This document shows positions 1 to 10,299 of a stretch of 35,048 bases of DNA, piece after piece. The DNA lies in assembly GCA_037176905.1 (NCBI GenBank), contig JBBBWG010001571.1, forward strand, positions 1 through 35,048, written 5' to 3'. Numbering within the stretch: the stretch's first letter is position 1; each line of letters begins with the position of its first letter. The stretch is from Azolla pinnata. Taxonomy: Eukaryota; Streptophyta; Polypodiopsida; Salviniales; Salviniaceae. A program made the translations under genes and the position numbers. The notes under the pieces were generated by a model, which saw nothing but the letters and a program-made list of their open reading frames with translations, did no database searches and was not told where the DNA came from.

Positions 1-57
1 GCTCTTTCTGTGATCCTTCTCTGCATCCATTGATCCTTCCTCTCAGGTTACATACAG
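1..57 (+). other. possible non-coding first exon of the BEL1-like gene
   Basis: The segment is pyrimidine-rich and ends at CAG followed by GTAAAA, a good donor. A matching acceptor (AGAGCAG) lies at 1582-1588, eight bases before the ATG of the homeodomain gene. A leader intron just upstream of the start codon is common in plant BEL1-like genes, so this may be the 3' end of a 5' UTR exon cut by the window edge. No coding content is claimed; a transcript would decide. Confidence 0.3.
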
Positions 58-1595
58 GTAAAACCCTTTCAAGCTTTTCTGCCCCTCAGCCTTTCACTTT
101 CTTTTGGGGAAAACTCTTGTCCAATGTGCACAAAACAGACACACCCCACAGACATCCTTATCAGGAATATATCCACACCTGTCTATCTGTCTGTGTTTGT
201 CTGTTGATTCCATACACAATCAGTTCTGGGTTTTGGGATTAATCACTGCCACTTTGCAAATCCCTGCCAGATGCAATACATATATATGTTCTGTCTTGCA
301 TTTCATTCACAAACTTGTTTTCTCCTTTGATGTGTCTCAATTCCTCTTTTTTTTTTGTCCCAATTCTTTATGGGTCTCTCTCATTTGATGTCCACTTCTC
401 TGTTTCAATTGCTCTTTTTTCTCTTGTTCTAGTTCCTGGTTTTCTCAAAGAGCTTATGAAAGGATTTGGTTTCTCTGCTTCTCCCTCAATTGAAGGGCTT
501 TCTACATTGATCCTCTTTCATTTTTTGTCTGTGTTTTCAAGAGCATAATCTGACAATGCTGAAGGGCATTATGTGCTGGTTTCCCATTCATTGCCTGCTA
601 TGCACAATGAAGTCATTGCATGTATGCATGCATGTATGTGTAGGCAACAAGTGGCCACTTTCGGAGTACAAGAAGTAGATCATTCTTTCTCCGTTTCTCT
701 TTTCATTCTGTATAGGGATCCTTCTGTATGGGCTCATCCATAAGTTCTAAAGTAATGTGTCACAAATGACAATGTGTTTCTTATAACAAGAAAATGTGTC
801 AACATCTTACAGACCAGAGAATGACTATATTTCTTATTATACATGTTGACAGGCATGTAAATGACATGGTCTCAGGAAGAGATCAATAGAAAAAATGCAC
901 CAAAGAACACACACACACACGCATCACTGTGATGTTATTTCCGGTTTACTTTGAGAAAAATCATTGTTTAATGTATGGAGAGCAAAAGATTGCAAAAGTA
1001 ACTGACACCATTGAAGAATGGCTTGTATGTATATCTGTATATGCATGTATTGTGTAGGCGTGCACTTTCCATCATATCAGCTGACATGTGCCATTTTGCA
1101 AGCAATAATCTGGTTCATGATTTCTTGCTGATTTCTCTGGAATATGCTATCTAGGTGTAGAAGATTGAGAGAAAGGTGTATCTCTGCATGGTCTATCAAA
1201 CATGATGCTGCAACCGAAAATAGCGTCTCATCTATGAGATCATGGAGAGTGGAAACGAAATGAGCCCACTGCTCGAGAATCAGAGGTACATTGAATTGAA
1301 CATACTTCTGCCACATGATTATCCAAGAATATTGTAACATACATATGTATTGTTCCACTTAAACAGCAGATTCTTCACACGGTCTGCATGTTGTACACCC
1401 AATTTTCAAGTCCCATGGTGACTTAGAAAGAGCTGCAATACTATTGTCTTTGACAATACCTTGACAATGCAAAATGCGGCAGCGATAACTACATAATGCA
1501 TGCATGCGACGGAAGGTGTTAAAAGATCTGTTCAGACAGCTGTAGCTGTTCCATCAACACCATCATTTTGCTAGGGTGAAAGAGCAGGTGTGGCT
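58..1595 (+). other. upstream region / probable 5' UTR intron
   Basis: No convincing coding gene is present. The stretch is AT-rich and T-rich near 340-420, with a short CA run at 909-920 and many ATG(T/C)ATG steps. A minus-strand frame of 93 codons (1358 to 1077) is open and not low-complexity, but I do not recognise it and it has no visible splice partner. The end (1582-1588) is a plausible acceptor for a leader intron. Confidence 0.35.
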
Positions 1596-3922
1596 ATGGC
1601 AACTTATCTTCCGCCTGGATCTAACGTGAAAGGAGATGCCATTCAAACGCTCTATCTCATGAATCCAAGCTATGGTGGATATACGGATCCACCGAATCCA
1701 GGAAACATGGTTCTCATCGGACCAGGTCCGAATCCAGTAGGAAATGTTAACCCGAGTCATCAGCAACAGAGTTATTCGGGGTATTTACTACCTGCTAATG
1801 TGCCTCAGCAGTCTCACTTAGCGAATACCAGCATCAGCCATCAAAATGTCTCCTCGGAAATGTTTGCAAGTTGTGGGAATGGTCATGGATACAGCTGGAA
1901 CGGAGGGAACGAGCTGATGTTCATACCTTCTAGTGACATTAGGGAGGAGAATCAGGCTTTAGCAACCAGGTTGAGCTCCATAGCTCCACCTGAGCAACAA
2001 CCTGTTTCTGAGATTAGGAATATTGGTCCAGAAACTTTCCAGGATCGGCAGGTGGCTTTCGTTTCCAGTGAGGTCTCATTGTCAGAGGGCATGCAAGAAG
2101 CTCCTTCAGGTGCCGGTCAGACCCTTTCTCTCTCCCTCTCTCCGCAACCGTCAATGATATTAAACCAGCTGCATCGTCAGCCTTACCCTATCCAGCATTC
2201 AAATGCGGGGCTCAACAATACTGTGGGTTTTGGTGATATGATGATGATGAGCACGGAGAACAACTATGTAGGCAAATGTGAAAGGATGTATACCAACCAA
2301 TGGATGATGATGGAGGGAGCCCCAAACTCGGCGTTGAGAATTCTACCTAATGTTTTACCCTCGTCTAGTGATTTCCAAGAACACCCCATGAGTGGTGGTG
2401 ATGATGGTGGTGGTGGTCATGGGGCCACTGGGAACAATAGGCATGTCAATGGCATCTTCCCGGCCTCTTCACCTAGAGTAGATATCTACAGCTCGAAGTA
2501 TTTAAAATGTGCACAGGAGCTTCTGAATGAGGTTGTGAGTGTTGGGAAGGATGTGAAAGGAAACAGCTCAAATGCATCGCCGAAGGTGCAATCTTGGACT
2601 GTGCACACGACTTTCCAAGACAAAGATCCAGCTGAAACTGGTGGGAAAGATGGCATTTCTTCCGCAGCCGCAACATGGGTCACTGGAAAAGATATCGTTC
2701 CTTGTGTCTCTAACAACACTGCTGGACTTGGTGACCAGAGTGCGGAGCATAATGCCGAACTTACAACTGCCCAAAAGCAAGAAATCCAAATGAAGAAATC
2801 AAAGCTTATGACCATGCTTGATGAGGTAAAGAACTGTCCTCTATGCTTTTATACTTAGAACTTTAATTGTTGGTTGTGTTTCGATTCTTTTTCTTTTTCT
2901 TTTAGGAACATCTCTTCTGTTCTAGTAGTAGTAGTGGTGAAGCCTTCTCTTTCCATGAACAAAAAAGAAAAAAATTCAGAACAAAAGACCCTTACTGCAC
3001 AAGAAATGCAACATTTGTGCACATCCTGAGAGTACTCAATGGATGGAAAGAAAAGCAATGCGTCAAAATTGTGTAGAAATACAAATGATGTTGAAATGGA
3101 TACTATTGGAAATCAGGAAAAGCTCTTTTGCAGTAGAAGTCATGCAGTGTAGTCAGTCTTAAAATGACAATCATATGATGGACACCTTTTATATAGTGGC
3201 GGTTCTAGTAAGGTGAATACCATCCATTCATCGATTGCTCAACAAGAGCAAGGTTTATAATCTATTTACAGGGTGAAATAGTGGGGAAGTCAAATACGTT
3301 TTTAGTGTGCTCTGAATGACCGCTTAAATAAGAAGCAAGATGGATCACACACACACACACACACACACACACCATGTCGAAGTATATGAATGTGAAGAAA
3401 ACACTGTCTTGGAAAATTGCTGTCTGCTAGCTATAAAATGTCCTAAGCTGTCACATGTTTAAAAATGGCTCATGAACCGCTTTCCATCATGAGAGGACGG
3501 ATCTCCGCTCGTTTTTCTTCTGGTATGGACTTCGAAGGGTGTGTCAAAATCAAATAATTAACAGTACGGTTTCGCCCATGCTTTTACCCATATACATATA
3601 TAGACAGACAAACAAACAAACATATGTCTGTATCTATCTATCTATAGAGACACATTAGGCAATGAGGAAATGGCTCATGAATTGGTTTCAATCATATGAG
3701 CGGATGGATCTGGACTTGCTATTCTTCAGGTATGGATTTCAAAGGGTGTATACAAATGGTTTTGAGCTATATGGGAAGCTTGATTAGTGTTTGTGTTCCC
3801 ATGCTTTCACCCATGTACGTCTATAAAATAACCAACCAAACAAAGAAGTAAACAAACAAAATAAACATGTCTCTATCTTATCTGTCTGTCTGTCTGTCTG
3901 TCTATCCATCAATTAATCTATC

Positions 3923-3962
<40 letters not shown>

Positions 3963-5198
3963 TTTGGAAATGAGCTGAAGATCTCTCTTTTACATGAATG
4001 TGAATGAATTTTTTCCTGTTTCCTGTTGCATCGATGTCTATCCATCTACATAGACACATATTTGGATGAGCTGAAGACCTTTCTTTTCTTGTACATGGAT
4101 GTGAACACAAATCTTCCTGTTGCATTTTGATGCCAGGTGGAGCAGAGGTACAGGCAATACCATCATCAGATGCAGATGGTGGTGGCGACCTTCGAGTCGG
4201 TGGCGGGGTTGGGGGCAGCGAGGGCATACACAGCGCTGGCATTGCAGACGATCTCGAGGCATTTCCGGTGCCTCAAGGATGCGATCCGGGGCCAGGTTCG
4301 AGCAGCCTGCAAGGCACTGGGAGATCGCGAGGAAGGTTCGAGGCTCCGCTTCATCGATCGTCACCTGCGCCAGCAACGTGCCCTGCAGCAGCTTGGCATG
4401 GTGCCCCACCATCCCTGGCGACCCCAACGCGGCCTCCCCGAGCGCTCCGTCTCCGTCCTCCGCGCCTGGCTCTTCGAGCACTTCCTTCATCCGTAAGCAT
4501 TCGGAGATGCTTTGCCCTCTTGGTTCAATTCATTCTCTTAAAAAGACGTTAGTCTAACGTTCGTTCTTGCTCTCCCCCTTCCGATTTTGATGCGCACACA
4601 TACAGATGAATCCATGGCAACATGTGCTCAGAGTTTAGTTTTCGTACCCTAACCATAATCTCTGCTATGGACTGGTTTATGCATATATATGCACACATTA
4701 GATGGATCTATGGCAACTTGTGCTTAGAGTTTGGGGTTTAGGGTTTAGTTTTTGTACCCTATGTATAAGCTCTAGTATGGACTGGTTTATGCATGTCTAT
4801 GATGCACACATAGATGGATCCGGGGAACTTGTGCTTAGGGTTTGGGGTTTACAGTTTAGGGTCTAGGGTTTTTGTACCCTATGCATAATCTCTGGTATGG
4901 ACCAGTTTATGCATATATGTGCACACACAGATGGATCCATGGCAATTTGTGCTTTGTGGCTGATGTCTGAGACACCTTCATCCGTATGTACACACACGTA
5001 CATGCATCCATGTATTGCATACATACACAGATGGATCTGCACACACATGCAATGCTGCATGTAGATCGCGTACATATGTATGTACGATGCATTACGTACA
5101 TCGAGGTACACACGATTGGCGTGCATACTTGCATGCTTACATATGTACATGCATACTCAACGTGCATTGCTTGCATGCATGCATACGTACATATTTGC

Positions 5199-5240
<42 letters not shown>

Positions 5241-7423
5241 AACATACAACTATGCATATATACATTAAATGTAATGCTCTTGCTCTTTTTCAGATTTTCG
5301 TGTTTACAAACGAACTGTTATACTGTTCTTTATTTTACTAGTCTGTTTCATTTATCTGTTACTTGTCTAATTTTTTTTCTTTCGATGTGCACTGACCTCA
5401 TCGGAGTCTCTTCACACCTCTGTCCTGCCCTTGCACCCTTAAAAAATAAACAGGCTATGTTTATGAATGAGTGAATCCCATCAAAATTTGAGGTCTTTTT
5501 TCACACTTGAACCGTGGAATCATATTTCAACAAATGGCTTGGTCTATGCATACATATGCACATGCACATGCTTTCTTTCTTTACAGACATGGATGTAAAG
5601 TCTTCTGTGTGAATTATAGCCTCTAGGATTTCAATACAGAGAAAAGGTGCAGTTAAGGTGAAGGTTGGAGGGCCTCTTTCTTTGGGGATCATATTACTCT
5701 CGTCTTTTTCCTTGTCTACTTTTTTTTTTTGTTCTTTCAAATGGAGAGTGGGTGACCCTGTTTTTTCAATGTCATATTTTCCGGTTGAGACTAAAAGCTG
5801 GAACTTGAAACAGGTATCCAAAGGATTCGGATAAAGTCCTTTTGGCAAGGCAGACTGGACTCACCAGAAATCAGGTAAGCACCGTATGTATCATTTGTTG
5901 AAAATGGGACTTAAAAAAAAGTGAATGAAAGCTTTGCTTTTGACTGAATTCAGTAATTTAGTAGATCCTCTAGTTGGCTCTCAAGATTTTGAGCTTCTTG
6001 GGTTGAAATATGGTGGGTACAAGCCCTAAGCCCTAATCCCATTAAAGAGTTAGCAAACGACAAGACAAAAGGTAATAGAAGGGAATAACAGTGTTGGAAT
6101 GCAAGAGAAGCAAGTATAGTGAGAATGCAAACAAAAGCAAGAAGAGTTCTGAATTCGAAAGAGCGGTAAGATATAGAATGCAAATAGTAAGACATTGTAT
6201 ACCAGAAAAGAGGCAGTCTGCATTACGAATGCAAAAACCAACAAGAGCTAGAATGCAGAAAAGCAACGAATAGGAGCACGAAAGATTGAGCTAGGCATGC
6301 AATTAAAGCAAGTAGGTGATAGAGTGCAAAAAAGAGCATTCCAAGTTCGAATCTGGAAACTTGCTTGCACTGCCTTTGTTTCTGAATGCATTCATCCATT
6401 TGACTGCTTCAGGTCTCGAACTGGTTCATAAACGCACGAGTTCGGCTCTGGAAGCCGATGGTAGAGGAGATGTATGCAGAAGAGATGAAGGAACCTACAG
6501 AAGGTGTCGAAGAGTGTAATAGCAAGCCAAATCAAGGTGATGGCACTGGTGGAGGAGAAAGCGCTAGGAAAAGCAACTCTACTATACTCGACGGTTCCGT
6601 ATCAAACAACAATCCAAACTTCTCCAAGTCGTTGCTCCGACCAACATTGGCTGCTGGGCTCAAGGATGAAGCTTTCAGCGATGCAAAGAAGAATGTCTCT
6701 AAATTAGGAGGAGAAGGGGAGGAAGAAAAGGAAGAAGGGGAGGCACAAGGAAGAGCATCGGAGGTTTTGATGATCATGCACCAAGGAAGCGGCAACAATA
6801 TGAAGCCGCTCGAGAGCTTCCTGCTCCACGAGAAGGGCCAAGGAACGAAGAAAGCTCGGAACGGCGGCAATCGGAGCACTTCACCCTTCCTCCCATCCAA
6901 TTTGAGCTCTGCTTCTACTACGGCAAGCAGCACCCAGTGCGGCGATAAAGCTGAAGAGGTGCATGATCCGGAGAGGCCGGCAAAGCAAAGCGCTGAGGTC
7001 GAGAATAACTCAGCAACAGCTACCGCGAGTGGAATCGCCGCTACCCCGAAGCGCTTGGATATGGAGTATGAGATGAGTATCATACCGATTGATGGCGCTA
7101 GCCTCCTCCACGATGACGACAAAGAGCAGGGCCTGCGAGGATTCGGTGCATTCCGATCGAGGGGGCTGAATCGATACATGAGCGAAGGCATTGCAAACGC
7201 CAGCTACCACGGATCGAGCAACAGCAACGGCGTGTCTTTGACACTGGGGCTGCAGCAACATGGTGGTGGGCATGGCCACATGGATATGGTGATGAGGAGA
7301 CCAGAGAGTGATGGGTTGAATGCTGCCCCGAGCTTCTACGGCGTCCACGATGTGGCAGCTGCCGCCAACAGTAATTTCCCGTGGCAACTGCCTCGTGCTC
7401 GGGGCTTCAACCCGTCGAGATGA
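1596..7423 (+). CDS. BEL1-like TALE homeodomain transcription factor
   Basis: Nuclear transcription factor of the BELL class, which pairs with KNOX proteins. Exons: 1596-2825, 4137-4492, 5814-5874, 6413-7423; all junctions are GT-AG and in frame, giving 885 aa. The start is ATG 1596 (MATYLPPG), typical of the BLH1-like group. Visible parts: N-terminal ZIBEL-like LSLSLS near residue 175; SKY box around 300-315 ([14 protein letters not shown]); BELL domain about 402-490; homeodomain about 505-567 with the TALE PYP loop at 529-531 and WFIN at 553-556; C-terminal ZIBEL motif VSLTLGL at 823-829. The 61-bp third exon, which splits the homeodomain, is characteristic of this family. Exon 4 carries a Glu/Gly-rich low-complexity stretch after the homeodomain. 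At 885 aa it is long for the family, mostly through the N- and C-terminal tails. Introns 1 and 2 are filled with tandem repeats. Which BLH subgroup it belongs to needs a tree. Confidence 0.95.
3344..3372 (+). repeat. (CA)n microsatellite in intron 1
   Basis: An uninterrupted CA dinucleotide run inside intron 1 of the BEL1-like gene. A separate (TA)n run lies at 3925-3954. Both are probably length-polymorphic. Confidence 0.9.
3462..3930 (+). repeat. diverged tandem duplication, about 206-bp unit, BEL1-like intron 1
   Basis: Two copies begin with AAATGGCTCATGAA (about 3463 and 3668). They share in order a 'CATGA..GGACGGATCT / GCGGATGGATCT' segment, a 'TTCTTC.GGTATGGA' segment, 'AAGGGTGT', 'CCCATGCTTT.ACCCAT' and then AAAC-rich and TCTG/TCTA-rich tails. 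The copies are clearly related but diverged, with microsatellite growth at the end of each. Confidence 0.75.
3955..4134 (+). repeat. 98-bp tandem duplication running into the exon 2 acceptor
   Basis: Two copies start at 3955 and 4053 with GACACA(C/T)ATTTGG and share GATGAGCTGAAGA, CTTTTACATG-like, ATGTGAA and TTCCTGTTGCAT blocks. The second copy ends at the splice acceptor of exon 2 (AG at 4135-4136), so the duplication includes the polypyrimidine and branch region of the intron. Confidence 0.75.
4605..4959 (+). repeat. tandem repeat with embedded telomere-like TTTAGGG, BEL1-like intron 2
   Basis: Units begin with GATG(A/G)ATC at 4605, 4701, 4813 and (partial) 4930, so spacing grows 96, 112, 117 bp. 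Each full unit reads GGCAAC-TTGTGCT, then a GTTTAGG-type block, GTACCCTA, CTATGGAC(T/C)(G/A)GTTTATGCAT and GCACACA. The growth in unit length comes from extra GGTTTAGGG / GGTCTAGGG words in the second and third units. Position: intron 2 (4493-5813). Confidence 0.85.
4980..5240 (+). repeat. GTACATGCA-rich stretch ending in (GT)n
   Basis: Dense GTACAT/ATGCAT/TATGTA steps, self-complementary and likely to form cruciform-like structures, ending in a (GT)n run at 5211-5237. It lies in intron 2 of the BEL1-like gene. The open frames seen here on both strands are by-products of the repeat. Confidence 0.7.
6085..6350 (+). repeat. scattered GAATGCAA words in BEL1-like intron 3
   Basis: Within intron 3 (5875-6412) the word (G/A)(G/A)AATGCAA or a close form recurs at least six times at irregular spacing (about 6095, 6123, 6176, 6228, 6250, 6295, 6326), usually followed by an AAGCAAG/AAGAGC tail. 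It looks like the worn remains of a short tandem repeat. No coding function is proposed. Confidence 0.5.
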
Positions 7424-8530
7424 AACGGAGCTCTAGCTAGACCCCATACAAACTTATTATCATCGATCGAAGCCCGAATATATCGTAAATCGATCGTATG
7501 ATGCCTTATTGCTATATATAGAAGCCTTCTGAAGCTTCAAAACTCAGTTTACAGCCTCCAAGAACCCTCACTAGGCCTGACATATATCCCCCCCCCCCTC
7601 CTCCCAATGCTTTTGATCTTGTATAATATATATATAAGCCAGAATTACTAGGCAATAAGCCCCAAATCCCAAAATTCATCACATACAACTCTGGTTTAAA
7701 CCAAAAACTTTAGAAGCTTAAGCTCCCCAAACCTAAACCCTAAACCCTAAGCCCTAAGGTCTGAATGTTATATACAGTATAATCTTGAGGTGCAAGGTAA
7801 AACCCTCCTCAAGCTCAACAACTCAAACATTTACATAGATACATAGATAGATATATACATTCATACATTATCAAAGCTTTTGAGGGCTAGAGCTTTACCA
7901 CCATAGTTTGGCGTCGAGGATGTAAAACTTAATACACCGCATGGAGCAGCAGATGTCATAGGTGGATCATACAAACTGTTGTCATATATGTAGAGCATTC
8001 TGTATAATCATTCTTTTCTTTCTCCTCACTCACTGGATGGAATATCTTTGCACCAAGGGCCATGCCAATGCATCTGCAGGCATTGGTACAATCACAGCTT
8101 TGTCTCTCATTCATCATCCATTTGGCCTGGGGCGAACTGTCGAGCAAGAGCCGATTGCGCTCTCCATCCTATGCGTTGCTCGAAATGGAAGTGAAGTGAA
8201 GTGATCAGATTGTATATTTGCCCGGAAGGCTAAAGACGACGAATGTACAAGATCATTTCTGACTTGAAATGAGACCTCAGTAGGGCTTCCTCCATTCATT
8301 TTCTGCTTCTTGCCTCAACTTCTTCTGGATGAGCTTACCAGCTCCTCTTTGTATTCTGTGAGAAACTCATGCTCCTCTCAATTGTTCAATATATTTAGAC
8401 AATGGATATACACATGCACAACATACATATCTATGTATGTGTGTGTGAAAATTTATGTATATATCCTTATATGTATAACTGTATGTATATTCTTGGTATA
8501 GGTGTATGCCTACAATGGAAAAGTCTGTTA
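7424..8530 (+). other. 3' UTR of the BEL1-like gene and intergenic sequence
   Basis: Directly after the TGA the sequence is AT-rich with several TATATA runs, consistent with a 3' UTR. A short telomere-like block (CCTAAACCCTAAACCCTAAG) lies near 7730-7760. I see no coding gene; short frames around 7956-8500 have no recognisable content. Confidence 0.5.
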
Positions 8531-8805
8531 TTTTGAGGAGGCTACACAGATTTTCATAATGGTAACCTGTTTTGATTCATTTGATTCAGATAATCCACGG
8601 AAGGATTTTCGAAGTTCACATAATCGCACAACACGATTCAGCGAATGATCTTAATCTTCTAGAGGATGGAAAATTGAGGAGGCTATACGGATTTTCATGA
8701 TGAAATCCTGTTTCGATTCATTTGATTCATATAAATTAATCCATGGAAGGATTTTTAAACTTCGCACCATTGCAACACCGATTCGGTGATCGATCCTAAT
8801 ATGGC
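8531..8805 (+). repeat. 141-bp tandem duplication
   Basis: Two copies start at about 8535 and 8676 with GAGGAGGCTA(C/T)AC and share GATTTTCAT, CCTGTTT(T/C)GATTCATTTG, ATCCA(C/T)GGAAGGATTTT and CACGATTC/CCGATTC blocks. The second copy has a few extra AT bases. It is non-coding and lies between the BEL1-like gene and the minus-strand low-complexity ORF. Confidence 0.8.
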
Positions 8806-9186
8806 AGAGTGGTTCGCATCATCACAACACTATTCGAGCCCAAATTTTCAAGCCGAAGAACACAGGGAGTAATTCAGCCGATTGATCTCGATCGTGTGGA
8901 GCATAATAAGCGATACATACAAGAAAAAATGATGGGGTAATTCGATGATTGATCTCAATCTTGTAGGGGGCAAAAAAAAAAAAAAAAACAATGTAAGACC
9001 GGTTGATCTAATCCTAGTTAAGGTTCGATGTGCATTTTCTTTTGTCGACGTCGATTTCCGCCGATGGACAGGGAGAGCGGAAGATGGAGTTTTCTGCGGA
9101 AAAAAAAAAAAATTCTGGGGAAGGAATTCCTCCAAGGTTGTTTAAGAATGGGGGGATTGTAAATGTCATGTGTGCCCACATATTGA

Positions 9187-9243
9187 CATGTATGTATGTA
9201 TGTATGTATGTATGTATGGATGGATGGATGGATGGATGTATGT
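9187..9243 (+). repeat. (TGTA)n(TGGA)n compound microsatellite
   Basis: About seven TGTA units are followed by about five TGGA units and two more TGTA units. The open frames here are artefacts of the repeat. Confidence 0.9.
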
Positions 9244-9324
9244 ATAGATGAATGTATGGATGCATATACACAGCGGTTGTCAGCTTGTCATCAGAAGAAG
9301 CAGCTGATGATGGATTGATTTGCC

Positions 9325-10119
9325 TTAGCAATTCCCAACAAGTGGGAGAGGTGAGATGGCAAGGCACATGAGGCACATGAGGAGCAGGAGAGGCAGGAGG
9401 AGGAGCTCCAGCGGTGGTGGGGGCAGAGGAGGGAGCACCAGAGGGAGCAGCAGCAGAAGTGCTGTGAACAGAAGCCAGAGCAGGATCGAGTATCGGCTCA
9501 TCCTCGATGATGATGATGATGATGATGATGTTGTTGTTGTTGTTGGATTTGATGATGGATTCGATGGTGATGGCGATGGCATTGATGCAGTTAGTACGCA
9601 GATCTTCGACAGCGACACAGGTCTCGTGGATGGTTTCGGCACCGTCGATCGCCCTGCAGCGATCGATCTGGCGCTTCCTGATCGGTCAGATGCAGATGAA
9701 GACGATGGCGATGCTGGTTGCGATGCTGATGATGATGATGATGGTGGTGATGATGATGATGAGGATGATGGTGATGATGATGATGGTGATGATGATGATG
9801 ATGGTGGTAATGATGATGCCGATGACATGACCATCATCGACGTCGGCGTCGGCTTCCGATGCTTGTGAAGACAGTATTGCTGGTACTGCTGGTGATGATT
9901 TGGCCTCTGTTGCTGTTGTTGTTGTTGTTGTTGTTGTTGTTGCTGTGGTGCAAGCTTGTGCCAGAAAGCAGCAGCATGCTGCTTCTGTGCATTTTCCGGT
10001 TTCACACGATGATGAGCCAGTGACCGCTCGCTGGAGTCGGGACCGAGATAGTTCATTCGCTCGTTGGCTTTGCCGCCACTCTGGCCTCTGTATCTGCCGC
10101 CAGATTCGGCGGCAATCAT
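9325..10119 (-). CDS. low-complexity ORF, 264 codons, unrecognised
   Basis: An intronless minus-strand frame from ATG 10119 to TAA near 9325. The first about 58 residues are ordinary in composition (MIAAESGGRYRGQSGG...), followed by a glutamine run (about 13 Q), a His/Gln-rich piece, long Ser runs from (GAT)n/(ATC)n repeats, a more complex central part with SARSIAAGRSTVPKPSTRP, and a Leu/Pro-rich end. Against it: ATC repeats are open in all three frames of this strand, so much of the length is free. For it: the non-repeat parts also stay open and begin with a Met. I do not recognise a family. It may be a real disordered protein or chance. Confidence 0.25.
   Translation of the reverse strand: MIAAESGGRYRGQSGGKANERMNYLGPDSSERSLAHHRVKPENAQKQHAAAFWHKLAPQQQQQQQQQQQQQRPNHHQQYQQYCLHKHRKPTPTSMMVMSSASSLPPSSSSSPSSSSPSSSSSSSPPSSSSSASQPASPSSSSASDRSGSARSIAAGRSTVPKPSTRPVSLSKICVLTASMPSPSPSNPSSNPTTTTTSSSSSSSSRMSRYSILLWLLFTALLLLLPLVLPPLPPPPLELLLLPLLLLMCLMCLAISPLPLVGNC
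9507..9830 (+). repeat. (GAT)n / (GTT)n trinucleotide repeats
   Basis: GAT runs at 9507-9533 and, interrupted by GGT and GAA, at about 9690-9830; (GTT)n at 9528-9543. A second (GTT)n run at 9910-9942 encodes the glutamine tract of the minus-strand ORF. These explain several overlapping open frames. Confidence 0.9.
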
Positions 10120-10137
10120 CCCCCTGTTCGAACCGCT

Positions 10138-10290
10138 ATATATATATATATATATAGATAGATAGGTAGATAGATAGATAGATAGATTAGATATCTGTCT
10201 GATATCCGGAGGAGATTGTTCGAGTCAGATCCGAATATCTGTCTGATATCCAGAGGAGATTGTCGGGGTGGAGTCGAGTCGGAGTCGGAT
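10138..10290 (+). repeat. (TA)n(GATA)n followed by two 44-bp units
   Basis: A TA run (10138-10155) and GATA run (10157-10187) precede two direct copies beginning ATATCTGTCTGATATCC at 10191 and 10235, each continuing with GGAGGAGATTGT or AGAGGAGATTGT. The following GAGTCGAGTCGGAGTCGGATCGGATCC-like stretch is the type of GGATC-rich sequence often seen in worn plant retroelement ends, but no element can be delimited. Confidence 0.7.
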
Positions 10291-10299
10291 CGGATCCAG

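Noticed and set aside
4038..4557. Overlapping frames on both strands around the BELL exon
   Set aside because: Shadows of the GC-rich exon 2; only the frame starting at 4137 encodes the BELL and homeodomain sequence and splices in phase.
6532..7191. 219-codon minus-strand frame
   Set aside because: Antisense of homeodomain-gene exon 4; Ser/Pro/Leu-rich with no motif.
9356..9868. 170-codon plus-strand Asp-rich frame
   Set aside because: Most of it is poly-Asp from (GAT)n; the minus-strand frame is the better candidate, and even that is uncertain.
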